DNA of 64,000 nt from Bacillota bacterium. Its GTDB lineage: Bacteria; Bacillota; Bacilli; Paenibacillales; Paenibacillaceae. Each line of letters begins with the position of its first letter. Within the stretch, counting starts at the first letter, position 1. The stretch covers positions 1 through 64,000 of the forward strand of contig JAEZCJ010000069.1 of the NCBI GenBank assembly GCA_023433615.1. Reading direction: 5' to 3'. The notes under the pieces were generated by a model, which did no database searches, was not told the origin of the DNA, and worked only from the letters and a program-made list of their open reading frames with translations. A program made the translations under genes and the position numbers. This document shows, in pieces, positions 25,966 through 33,226 of this stretch.

Positions 25966-26919
25966 TTACTCGTGATCATTCTGATACTTTTCGTTCATTT
26001 TGTTATTGATCAGTGTTGCTACAGCTAATAATAACAACCACAATACGCCAATAGCGGCTCCTTGACCAAAATCAAAGGATCTGAATGCCGTTTTATACGC
26101 TGATATGGCCAATGTTGCGGTCGCGTCATTCGGTCCACCGCCAGTTATATTGTATATAATGGTATACATCTGGAAATTGGACATGACTGCGATCCAGATT
26201 GAAGTTAAAATAACGGGTCTCATAGCAGGCAGTGTTATAGAAAATAGTGTGTGATACCATGAGGCTCCATCAATTTTCGAAGCTTCAATTAACGAATGAT
26301 CTACGGATTGTAACCCCGCTAATAGCATGACCATCATGTATGGCAATTGCTTCCATACAACTGCCAAAACGATGACAGCCAATGCAAGATTGGGATTTAA
26401 TAACCAGGAGACATTAACGGTATCCGTCACACCAATTTTATAGAGTAAATAGTTTAATGAACCATATTGCTCGTGCACTAACCATCTCCACAAGATGGCT
26501 ACAACCACTGATGGTATCGTCCAAGGGAGAAGAAGCACGGCTCTAATACCGCCACGCCATCTGATATTACTGTTGAGAAGCATAGCAACAGCAAGACCCA
26601 AAATAAACTGAATCGATACAACTAATACGACGAAAACGATTGTATTCGTAAAATATAACAGTATCTTCCCATCTTGAAATAAAGCGCGATAGTTCTCAAA
26701 GCTATTCCACACAGGAGCATTTAAATTGCCGAGTTTGTACTCCATAAAACTTACATAAATACCTTTTAACATAGGAAGAGCAATAACGACAGCCAACACA
26801 ATTAATGTAGGTAATATCAACAATATTGAGAAGATATTATCCGGTATCATGAAGTTTCTTTGCTTTGTCTGCGATGTCAAGCTTTTCATACCCTGAAAGT
26901 AAGACCTCCTTCTACCCAT
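25966..26919 (-). CDS. Carbohydrate-type ABC transporter permease (MalF-like)
   Basis: Up to 317 aa with six transmembrane helices. The EAA loop reads LIEASKIDGASWYHTLFSITLPAMRPV. The start is ambiguous. ATG at 26919 has a weak ribosome site, while AAGGAGG lies just inside the frame and could serve the ATG at 26889 at an over-long spacing. The stop lies 18 bp before the MalG-like start. The partner binding protein is encoded upstream. Confidence 0.9.
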   Translation of the reverse strand: MGRRRSYFQGMKSLTSQTKQRNFMIPDNIFSILLILPTLIVLAVVIALPMLKGIYVSFMEYKLGNLNAPVWNSFENYRALFQDGKILLYFTNTIVFVVLVVSIQFILGLAVAMLLNSNIRWRGGIRAVLLLPWTIPSVVVAILWRWLVHEQYGSLNYLLYKIGVTDTVNVSWLLNPNLALAVIVLAVVWKQLPYMMVMLLAGLQSVDHSLIEASKIDGASWYHTLFSITLPAMRPVILTSIWIAVMSNFQMYTIIYNITGGGPNDATATLAISAYKTAFRSFDFGQGAAIGVLWLLLLAVATLINNKMNEKYQNDHE

Positions 26920-26951
26920 TCATCCAACTATTACTTCCCTTAAAGAACTGC

Positions 26952-26980
26952 CCTCTCAAATGCGCATGGCACTTGAGAGG
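26952..26980 (-). terminator. Stem-loop between binding-protein and permease genes
   Basis: CCTCTCAA (26952-26959) pairs with TTGAGAGG (26973-26980). It lies in the 96-bp gap between the two genes. Such hairpins often keep binding-protein mRNA in excess over permease mRNA by partial termination or by 3'-end protection. Confidence 0.55.
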
Positions 26981-27015
26981 ATCGTTGTCGATAAACTAAT
27001 TGTCACATAGGTAGA

Positions 27016-28344
27016 TTATTGCCCGTACAGCTTCTTAAGTTCCTTATCAAGCTTCTCTAAAACACCTGTTGCTTCTGAACCCATAGCTAATTCCGAAATC
27101 GCCTTGGATAAAATATCATCCGCTTCTTGGAAGACAAGATCTGAAATAGGCAATGAACGTGCTGTTTCCATAGCTTTCACAAAGGTTTGCGTCAATTCAT
27201 TATCTACTTCTCCAAAGACGGCCTCCATCGCAGAGGAACGTGACGACATCTTACCCATTCCCGCATCGTATAGAATCTGAATGGATGTCTCACCTGTCAT
27301 ATGATCAACAAACTTGTTAAGAGCCTCTGTATCCTTGACTGAATTAAACGCTACCAGCAGATGATCAATAATATATCCGGAGCCGTAAGGCGTATCTTTC
27401 CCCGGAATTACCATTGCTCCATAATGGTTATGAAACTCGTCTCCTAAAGTGCTGGCTGCGCTGAAGTTATTCACAATGCCTTCCAAATCGTAGTAGAAAC
27501 CGACAACACCTTGTCCAAATAGGTTACGCATATCTTTAAAGCTTGCGCCCTTAGGAGAAATATTATCCGCATACAGCTTTTGAATTTCTGCGAAAGCTTG
27601 CTTATTTTCTTCGGAGTTTATTACAATGTTACCTTGATCATCCAGGAAGTCACCGCCGTGCGCCCAAAGATGCGGGAATATATTATAGCCCTCACCAATG
27701 GTGTTACCGCTGTTAGGAAGTCCATAACCGTAAATCTTGTTGCCGTTCTCATCTGTTCCAAGAGCCGAGATTTTATATGCAGCGTCCATCAATTCGGACC
27801 AGTTCCGCGGTAAAGTAGTAATCCCCGCTCTTTCCAGAAGATCTTTATTGTAGAAAATAGCATACGTATTATTGAACCATGGAGCAGCCATGATTTTGCC
27901 GTCCACTGTAACCGCTTTCAAGGAGGTTTCACTATAGTCTGCAATTACAGCTTCATCTAGTTCTAGTGGCTTAACGATATTTAACTCAACTAACTGAGGC
28001 AGCCATTCCGCTTTGATATGCGCTACATCAGGAGTTACTCCTGCTGCACCTTGAATCAACATCTGGTCAAAGTACTGCGCATATGGATTGGTTTTGGATT
28101 CGATCTTGATGTTCGGATTATTCTCCATAAATGTATCTGGCATGGACTGGTAAGTTGGCTTTAGCGCCTCTTCCGCTAATGCCCATGATGCCCAACTGAG
28201 CTTCGTCGTTTCAGGGGCTTTAGTTGAGGACGCATTTTCTTGATCTCCACTACTCGAATTGCTCGAGTTACTTCCGCATCCTGCAACCATTACAGCCATT
28301 GCCAATACGACTAACAGGTACTTCAATCCCTTTAATTTTCTCAT
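27016..28344 (-). CDS. ABC transporter substrate-binding lipoprotein (CUT1 sugar type)
   Basis: 442 aa. A lipoprotein signal (MRKLKGLKYLLVVLAMAVMVAGC, lipobox VAGC) and a Ser/Asn-rich linker are followed by an SBP_bac_1 domain. Features such as PNIKIESKTNPYAQYFDQML and NTYAIFYNKDLLERAGI are typical of extracellular solute-binding family 1. It captures the ligand outside the membrane for the two permeases downstream. The frame is open to 28437, but only 28344 places a signal peptide at the start, with AAGGGCGG upstream. The ligand is probably a sugar or glycoside. Confidence 0.92.
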   Translation of the reverse strand: MRKLKGLKYLLVVLAMAVMVAGCGSNSSNSSSGDQENASSTKAPETTKLSWASWALAEEALKPTYQSMPDTFMENNPNIKIESKTNPYAQYFDQMLIQGAAGVTPDVAHIKAEWLPQLVELNIVKPLELDEAVIADYSETSLKAVTVDGKIMAAPWFNNTYAIFYNKDLLERAGITTLPRNWSELMDAAYKISALGTDENGNKIYGYGLPNSGNTIGEGYNIFPHLWAHGGDFLDDQGNIVINSEENKQAFAEIQKLYADNISPKGASFKDMRNLFGQGVVGFYYDLEGIVNNFSAASTLGDEFHNHYGAMVIPGKDTPYGSGYIIDHLLVAFNSVKDTEALNKFVDHMTGETSIQILYDAGMGKMSSRSSAMEAVFGEVDNELTQTFVKAMETARSLPISDLVFQEADDILSKAISELAMGSEATGVLEKLDKELKKLYGQ

Positions 28345-28370
28345 TGACGAACCGCCCTTCTGTATAAGAC

Positions 28371-28386
28371 TGTGATATATGTCACA
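28371..28386. promoter_or_regulatory. Palindromic operator TGTGA-N6-TCACA
   Basis: TGTGA at 28371-28375 and TCACA at 28382-28386 form the Crp/Fnr-type half-site pattern with a 6-bp centre. It lies over the expected transcription start of the binding-protein promoter, a position suited to repression. Confidence 0.5.
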
Positions 28387-28389
28387 CCT

Positions 28390-28418
28390 AATATATCGAT
28401 CGCTGCAACCGCTAACAA
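28390..28418 (-). promoter_or_regulatory. Promoter of the ABC-amidohydrolase-Rieske operon
   Basis: On the minus strand: -35 TTGTTA (28418-28413), a 17-bp spacer and -10 TATATT (28395-28390). Four and five consensus matches respectively, with the palindrome directly downstream. Confidence 0.55.
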
Positions 28419-28490
28419 TGTTAAATAACCCTTCCAATTCAGTTTAGAGTTCGTCTTGTCCATCACAATCTTTTGTGTTAAAATATGCGA

Positions 28491-29600
28491 TCACCATAGA
28501 AGATATTGCTGCAGCAACTTAATAAATTCATTTTTGTTTTCCACACGAGCATCCTGGTATATCTTTGAAACCCGGTAACGCAACGCGCTAGCAGAAATAA
28601 ATAAATCCTCTGATATACGCTCATATACTCGATCCTGCATGACTCCATTGATTATTTTCATGTCCAATTCATCCCTAAGGGACATACAATTTTCAATGTC
28701 AAAGGCTTTTGACAATAGAGGATCCTGGTAATATTTATCCGCTCGTGCCGGCTGTTCGAAAGCCCGTTGAACAACTCTATTCTCCTCTAAGGAAGCCGTG
28801 CTTTCGCGAATAATAAGCTTGCTTGGGGTCGTAATCTTCATGGAAGCGATATGTGGATTGTCCATCAGGACAATCCACGAATTCACAATTTGAGTGCCTA
28901 TTTCATAAAAATCAATTGAAAATGTAGTTAAACTGGGTTTGCATAATCGGCTGCAGTGAAAATTGCCGAAGCTGCCTACATACATATCCTCAGGGATACG
29001 AATTCCATTATTTTTTGCAAGATGCATGAAGCAAATAGCAACAATATCATTTGGACAAATAACTGCATTATATTTATGTGATTCTTGTATGAATAAATCG
29101 AAGCACTCACTGAGGCTGCCATTGTTAAAATACGCATCCTCCGGCTTGATATGAAAACCATAATTTGAGGTGGCGTTAAGCACTGCAGAATATCGACTCA
29201 TGTCATTCGTAGAGATTTGATCGAGACCAAACAATGCAATGTTCGACCTGCCGCAGCTATACATGTATGAGATAAGATCAAGCGTCTCTGTCTTCCTGCT
29301 CACGGTTACACTACTGATATTTTCACCGAAGTAGCCGGAGTCTACTCCAGCTAGAATAGACTTTCTCGAATGGTTATCCATATGAGTAATCATGGTATTC
29401 AGATAACTTCTTGTCCTGCATGCTAAAGTCACTACATCAGGGAGCGCCATAATATCGACTTGTTCGATCCCCTCGGAATAAGCGATAACCTCTATCTTGT
29501 GACGGCTTGCCTCAGCTTCAATACCGGCGAACGTTTCTTTGAACCATGGGGAAGAAGCATAGCTTGGTTCAACAAACAGTGGAAGATACTTACGTGGCAT
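28491..29600 (-). CDS. Transcriptional regulator: LacI-like periplasmic-binding sensor with C-terminal LuxR-like HTH
   Basis: 369 aa. Residues about 5-275 resemble a Peripla_BP_3/LacI effector domain (GVDSGYFGENISSVTVSRK, NAVICPNDIVAICFMHLAKNNGIRIP, VGSFGNF). The usual N-terminal LacI helix-turn-helix is absent, since the protein begins directly with the first beta strand. The C-terminal 60 residues look like a LuxR/GerE helix-turn-helix: RISEDLFISASALRYRVSKI, followed by VENKNEFIKLLQQYL. It is encoded immediately upstream of the sugar importer in the same direction and is the obvious regulator. The ribosome site is weak. Confidence 0.78.
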   Translation of the reverse strand: MPRKYLPLFVEPSYASSPWFKETFAGIEAEASRHKIEVIAYSEGIEQVDIMALPDVVTLACRTRSYLNTMITHMDNHSRKSILAGVDSGYFGENISSVTVSRKTETLDLISYMYSCGRSNIALFGLDQISTNDMSRYSAVLNATSNYGFHIKPEDAYFNNGSLSECFDLFIQESHKYNAVICPNDIVAICFMHLAKNNGIRIPEDMYVGSFGNFHCSRLCKPSLTTFSIDFYEIGTQIVNSWIVLMDNPHIASMKITTPSKLIIRESTASLEENRVVQRAFEQPARADKYYQDPLLSKAFDIENCMSLRDELDMKIINGVMQDRVYERISEDLFISASALRYRVSKIYQDARVENKNEFIKLLQQYLLW

Positions 29601-29877
29601 ATAATGACCCTGCTTTCTTCATAGTTGTATATAAATCCATCTTGATTTCGGGTTATATAATTGGCTGAAGTGAGGCTGATTAGTCCTTAATTTGAGATGA
29701 AATCATGTAGCGATGCAAGGAAAGCTTGCTAAAATTTGACCAGCCAGACGGATTAGGGTAAGTCTCATACTAATTTTCTCTCCATAGTAGTATGATCAGT
29801 TTAACATGGTCACCAACTTAATTGAATAACTCGTTTTCGAAGAACTCTATGCGGGCGAAGTGAATGGAGTCGCCTCG
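29601..29877. other. Non-coding AT-rich gap
   Basis: No ORF or stable hairpin found. On the minus strand it must hold the promoter of the regulator gene, but no clear -35/-10 pair stands out. Confidence 0.4.
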
Positions 29878-30015
29878 ATGTAGGTTCAATTATACGCAGA
29901 TTTTACGTGTCCATTTAGCTATATAGGCAAAAGGATATTAGATGAGGCATTATCGCAAACTGAAGGGGAAGTTGAATTCGAGTTAACGGCTCACGGATAT
30001 GATAGATGTCTATAA
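29878..30015 (+). pseudogene. Remnant of a DsbA/FrnE-like thioredoxin-fold protein (N-terminus)
   Basis: Reading from ATG at 29878 gives M, a TAG stop, then VQLYADFTCPFSYIGKRILD and a further stretch EALSQTEGEVEFEL before TAA at 30013-30015. This is the N-terminal strand and active-site helix of FrnE/DsbA-family oxidoreductases, which normally read ...DFVCPFCYIGKR. The second codon is a stop where Lys is usual, the second active-site Cys is Ser, and the rest of the gene is missing. A GGAG lies upstream of the ATG. It is best read as a decaying gene fragment. Confidence 0.65.
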
Positions 30016-30050
30016 ATGCTTCACTTCACAAGCTCGGAATGCAAGAAAAT

Positions 30051-30950
30051 TTATGCAATTTCCAGGTATAGATTTTCTACATCCTTCAGCAGATCAGGTA
30101 TCCAAGTTTCTGATCCAGGGATTATATCTGTACCACCATAAACAAGCCAACGCAATGTTTTGATCAGCCAACATAAACCGCCTATTTGCACTTGCCAGTT
30201 CAGATGATCAATTGGAAGATCAGTTACGTCAAGGTATGCTGATATCATTTCTTCTCTTGAAAGATTACTCCAAGCGCGTGCTTCCGTAATCAAGCAATAT
30301 AGGTCTCCAAGATGAGGACTTAGATATGCAATGGACCAATCGATTGGCATAATGCCATTGTCTTGAATCAATAGGTTCTTAGCATGATAATCATGATGTA
30401 CGATTGAGGTTGATACCGTTTGATAGAGTCTTTCTAAATGACGAGGTAACACTTTCTTGAGTTTTAATAAAACTTCGGTGTCTGCTAACTTTTTGGATTT
30501 CAATAGATCATCAAGTAGTTCCAGAAAGTTTTCCATTGGAACTAAGTAAGAGTCAATGACTTTCTTAGAGAGCTTTCTTGCTAAGTTGGCAGTTGCACTC
30601 ACTCTTAATCTTGCTAGTTCCCTTGACGCCTCAAGAAAATGAGCAGGATGCGGTTGCTGTTCCAAATTATTTTCACCCACATCCTCCATGACCATTACTC
30701 CGCTGTCCTTCAGTTGTACAAACTCAAAGATCTGTGGGGCTTTGATTTGTAGTGGATGCACGAGATTTCGATAAATGCCAGCTTCTCCCGCCATCTCACT
30801 CCCGCCCCATTTAATTATGCGTGATTCACCTGTTGTCAGCTTTACTCGGTACACTTCTGAAAGAGCCCATTTCCTCAATAGTGACCATTCAGCAACCTCA
30901 TTCAGCAGGGGTATCTTTGAGCAATAATCTGAAAAGCATGTAGGAATCAT
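30051..30950 (-). CDS. Phosphotransferase (APH/choline kinase-like family)
   Basis: 299 aa with the aminoglycoside-phosphotransferase fold. ATP-lobe segments (VYRVKLTTGESRIIKWGG) come first, then the catalytic loop IVHHDYHAKNLLI (Asp and Asn in H-D-x-x-x-x-N) and the DFG-like IDWSIAYLSPHLGDL. It phosphorylates a small hydroxylated molecule, and the substrate is not predictable. The ATG at 30950 follows GGGAGGGA, and the longer open frame to 31106 has no ribosome-site support. It stands alone in an AT-rich stretch. Confidence 0.85.
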   Translation of the reverse strand: MIPTCFSDYCSKIPLLNEVAEWSLLRKWALSEVYRVKLTTGESRIIKWGGSEMAGEAGIYRNLVHPLQIKAPQIFEFVQLKDSGVMVMEDVGENNLEQQPHPAHFLEASRELARLRVSATANLARKLSKKVIDSYLVPMENFLELLDDLLKSKKLADTEVLLKLKKVLPRHLERLYQTVSTSIVHHDYHAKNLLIQDNGIMPIDWSIAYLSPHLGDLYCLITEARAWSNLSREEMISAYLDVTDLPIDHLNWQVQIGGLCWLIKTLRWLVYGGTDIIPGSETWIPDLLKDVENLYLEIA

Positions 30951-31052
30951 TTCAGCGTTCCCTCCCAAATCATTTGTTACGAACACATTTTTACATATAT
31001 GGGCAAAAAGATATAGACTTATAATTCTCCGTTCGGTATGATGGTGAATAAG

Positions 31053-31080
31053 GTCTTGAAAAATTTCAGGACTCTTTTTT
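31053..31080 (+). terminator. Orphan intrinsic terminator 1
   Basis: GTCTTGAAA (31053-31061) pairs with TTTCAGGAC (31064-31072), followed by a run of six T (31075-31080). There is no + strand gene upstream for several kilobases. Confidence 0.6.
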
Positions 31081-31100
31081 ATTTCTATGTAAACAGTGAA

Positions 31101-31128
31101 GGCCATCCGGCAATAGGATGGCCTTTTT
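31101..31128 (+). terminator. Orphan intrinsic terminator 2
   Basis: GGCCATCC (31101-31108) and GGATGGCC (31116-31123) followed by TTTTT. It sits 20 bp after the first orphan terminator and 130 bp before the AraC-type gene. Confidence 0.75.
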
Positions 31129-31258
31129 CACAACTTGCCGTTATAGACAGCGCGGAGAATCTAATAAGGGCAAGTTTTCTGATGACATTTTCGTGCAGGA
31201 AATGCAAGGCAGGCCGCTTTTATAAGCGATAGTATTTAACTCGAAGGGAGGGAGAACG

Positions 31259-32107
31259 ATGGATTGGTTGGAGAGGATGAAAAGCGCCATGGATTATATC
31301 GAAACGAATTTGACGGACAATATTTCATTTGATGATATAGCGCAGATCGCCTGTTGCTCTACGTATCATTTTCAACGAATGTTTCCGTTCATCACAGGAA
31401 TCACGTTATCCGAGTACATCCGACGTCGACGATTGACATTGGCGGCTTTTGAACTGCAGACAACCGATGCAAGGGTGATCGATGTAGCCATGAAATATGG
31501 ATACCAATCGCCGGAAGCGTTCGCACGGGCGTTCAAGAATCTCCACGGGATCATGCCGATATCTGCGCGCGATAAAGGCGTTTCCTTAAAAGCCTATCCT
31601 CGAATGTCCTTTCATATCTCAATAAAAGGAGATGTCGAGATGAATTACCGGATTGAACAAAGAGGGGCTTTTGACATGTTCGGCGTTTATGGTGTTGTTA
31701 GTCAGGATTTGCAAACGGCATTCACTGATGTTCCTCAGTTCCGTAAACAATGTGATGAAGATGGCAGCGTTGATCTGATGAATGAGCTGCTGGGCCGGTT
31801 TGGCAATAGCGTACTGCACGCTGCCTTATATGATCATACGGGAGAATCATTCAAATACATGGTATGCTATCATTTACCGAAGGGACTTGAAGTACCGGAG
31901 AGATTCATAAAGCTTTCTGTCCCTGCGCTAACATGGGCTATTTTCCCGGAGCCGCAATGTGATCTGCAGAAACTATGGGAACGAATCTATACCGAGTGGT
32001 TCCCGATATCGGGATACGAGCAGGTTGAGGGTCCACAATTCGAGATGTATTACGGTATGCCAGGGCATACACAGGGTGAGATCTGGATACCAGTAAAGAA
32101 AAAGTAA
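31259..32107 (+). CDS. AraC family regulator with GyrI-like effector domain
   Basis: 282 aa. The N-terminal AraC/XylS helix-turn-helix pair (about 8-105) has DNISFDDIAQIACCSTYHFQRMF and VIDVAMKYGYQSPEAFARAF. The C-terminal GyrI-like/SOUL-type small-molecule binding domain spans about 125-282. Proteins of this layout (Rob/SoxS-like with GyrI) respond to drugs or metabolites. AAGGGAGGGAG lies before the ATG. A second protein of the same architecture is encoded at 55777-56712. Confidence 0.9.
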   Translation: MDWLERMKSAMDYIETNLTDNISFDDIAQIACCSTYHFQRMFPFITGITLSEYIRRRRLTLAAFELQTTDARVIDVAMKYGYQSPEAFARAFKNLHGIMPISARDKGVSLKAYPRMSFHISIKGDVEMNYRIEQRGAFDMFGVYGVVSQDLQTAFTDVPQFRKQCDEDGSVDLMNELLGRFGNSVLHAALYDHTGESFKYMVCYHLPKGLEVPERFIKLSVPALTWAIFPEPQCDLQKLWERIYTEWFPISGYEQVEGPQFEMYYGMPGHTQGEIWIPVKKK

Positions 32108-32142
32108 CGATTGACCTAAGGATGCGATAGTTGAACAAGCGA

Positions 32143-32170
32143 AAGGGCCATCCCACAAAGGATGGCCCTT
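32143..32170. terminator. Hairpin after the AraC-type gene
   Basis: AAGGGCCATCC (32143-32153) pairs with GGATGGCCCTT (32160-32170). It is an 11-bp perfect stem without a long T-run. Confidence 0.6.
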
Positions 32171-32287
32171 GATCAGATATGTCTCGCCAAAAGAATGACT
32201 ATTCTAAAAAGGGAAATCATAGTAAATGGAAATCCTCAGACAAAAAGGTTGCTTTCACAAATTCAAGTACGTAAAGGAGAGCTTTAA

Positions 32288-33022
32288 ATGGGACGTTTGA
32301 CAGGAAAAGTAGCTATTATTACAGGTGGCGCACGCGGTATGGGAGCTTCTCATGTCCGTATATTTGTCAACGAAGGTGCTCGAGTGGTATTCACCGATTT
32401 GAATGAAGAAGGCGGACAAGCCCTGGCAGCCGAATTGGGGGGGAATGTGAAGTTTGTGAAACAGGATGTATCCAAGGCTGCTGACTGGGAAAACGTAGTG
32501 GCAGAAGCAGAAAAGACATTTGGGAATATCAATGTTCTAGTGAACAATGCAGGCATTAGCATGAATAAATCCTTATTTGAAATTTCGGAAGCAGATTATC
32601 GAAAAATTATCGATATTAATCAAGTTTCTGTATTCCTTGGCATAAAGGCGGTTGTTTCTTCCATGCAAAAGGCGGGAAATGGATCGATTGTGAATATTTC
32701 ATCGATAAACGGGTTAGTCGGCGGGGCAATCGGGTATACGGATACGAAATTTGCGGTTCGAGGGATTACCAAAGCCGCAGCGCTTCAACTAGCATCGCTC
32801 GGGGTCCGAGTAAATTCAGTGCATCCGGGCGTCATTGAAACACCAATGGTTACGCAAGGAGACGCAGTTGGAGTAATCGAAGAATTTGCAAAACATATCC
32901 CGCTCCGACGGATGGCTCGCTCTGAAGAAGTATCCAACCTTGTCGTCTATCTAGCTTCAGATGAATCCAGTTATTCCACAGGCGCTGAGTTTGTGATCGA
33001 CGGCGGATTAACGGCAATGTAG
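32288..33022 (+). CDS. Short-chain dehydrogenase/reductase (SDR)
   Basis: 244 aa classical SDR. The cofactor-binding TGGARGMG, NNAG, the catalytic Ser in ISSINGL and Tyr150-x-x-x-Lys154 (YTDTK) are all present, ending with the usual FVIDGGLTAM. The Asp after the second strand (FTDLNEE) suggests NAD(H) preference. It resembles 3-alpha/20-beta-hydroxysteroid or glucose-1-dehydrogenase type members, but the substrate is open. AAAGGAGAG precedes the ATG. Monocistronic, flanked by hairpins. Confidence 0.92.
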   Translation: MGRLTGKVAIITGGARGMGASHVRIFVNEGARVVFTDLNEEGGQALAAELGGNVKFVKQDVSKAADWENVVAEAEKTFGNINVLVNNAGISMNKSLFEISEADYRKIIDINQVSVFLGIKAVVSSMQKAGNGSIVNISSINGLVGGAIGYTDTKFAVRGITKAAALQLASLGVRVNSVHPGVIETPMVTQGDAVGVIEEFAKHIPLRRMARSEEVSNLVVYLASDESSYSTGAEFVIDGGLTAM

Positions 33023-33054
33023 GTCGAAACGGGGATAGATTTTGTCATTAAAAC

Positions 33055-33088
33055 AATGAAGGGGCTGGCCGTGGCCAGCTCCTTCATT
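33055..33088. terminator. Hairpin after the SDR gene
   Basis: AATGAAGG-GCTGGCC pairs with GGCCAGC-CCTTCATT, with one mismatch and a 2-nt loop. T-run absent. Confidence 0.6.
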
Positions 33089-33226
33089 CACGAAAGCCAT
33101 CGTAAATAATAGGGATCGCAGGGCTTCTAAGGGAGGCTCTTTTTGTTATGGCAGGGAATATGCTGGAAAATGTCGAAAGTGAGGGTACAGCTTATTTGCT
33201 TGCAAATGACAATAAGGAGCGAGGAC

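Noticed and set aside
31038..31232. 64-codon + strand frame before the AraC-type gene
   Set aside because: It runs through two terminators and has no ribosome site, so it is not a plausible gene.
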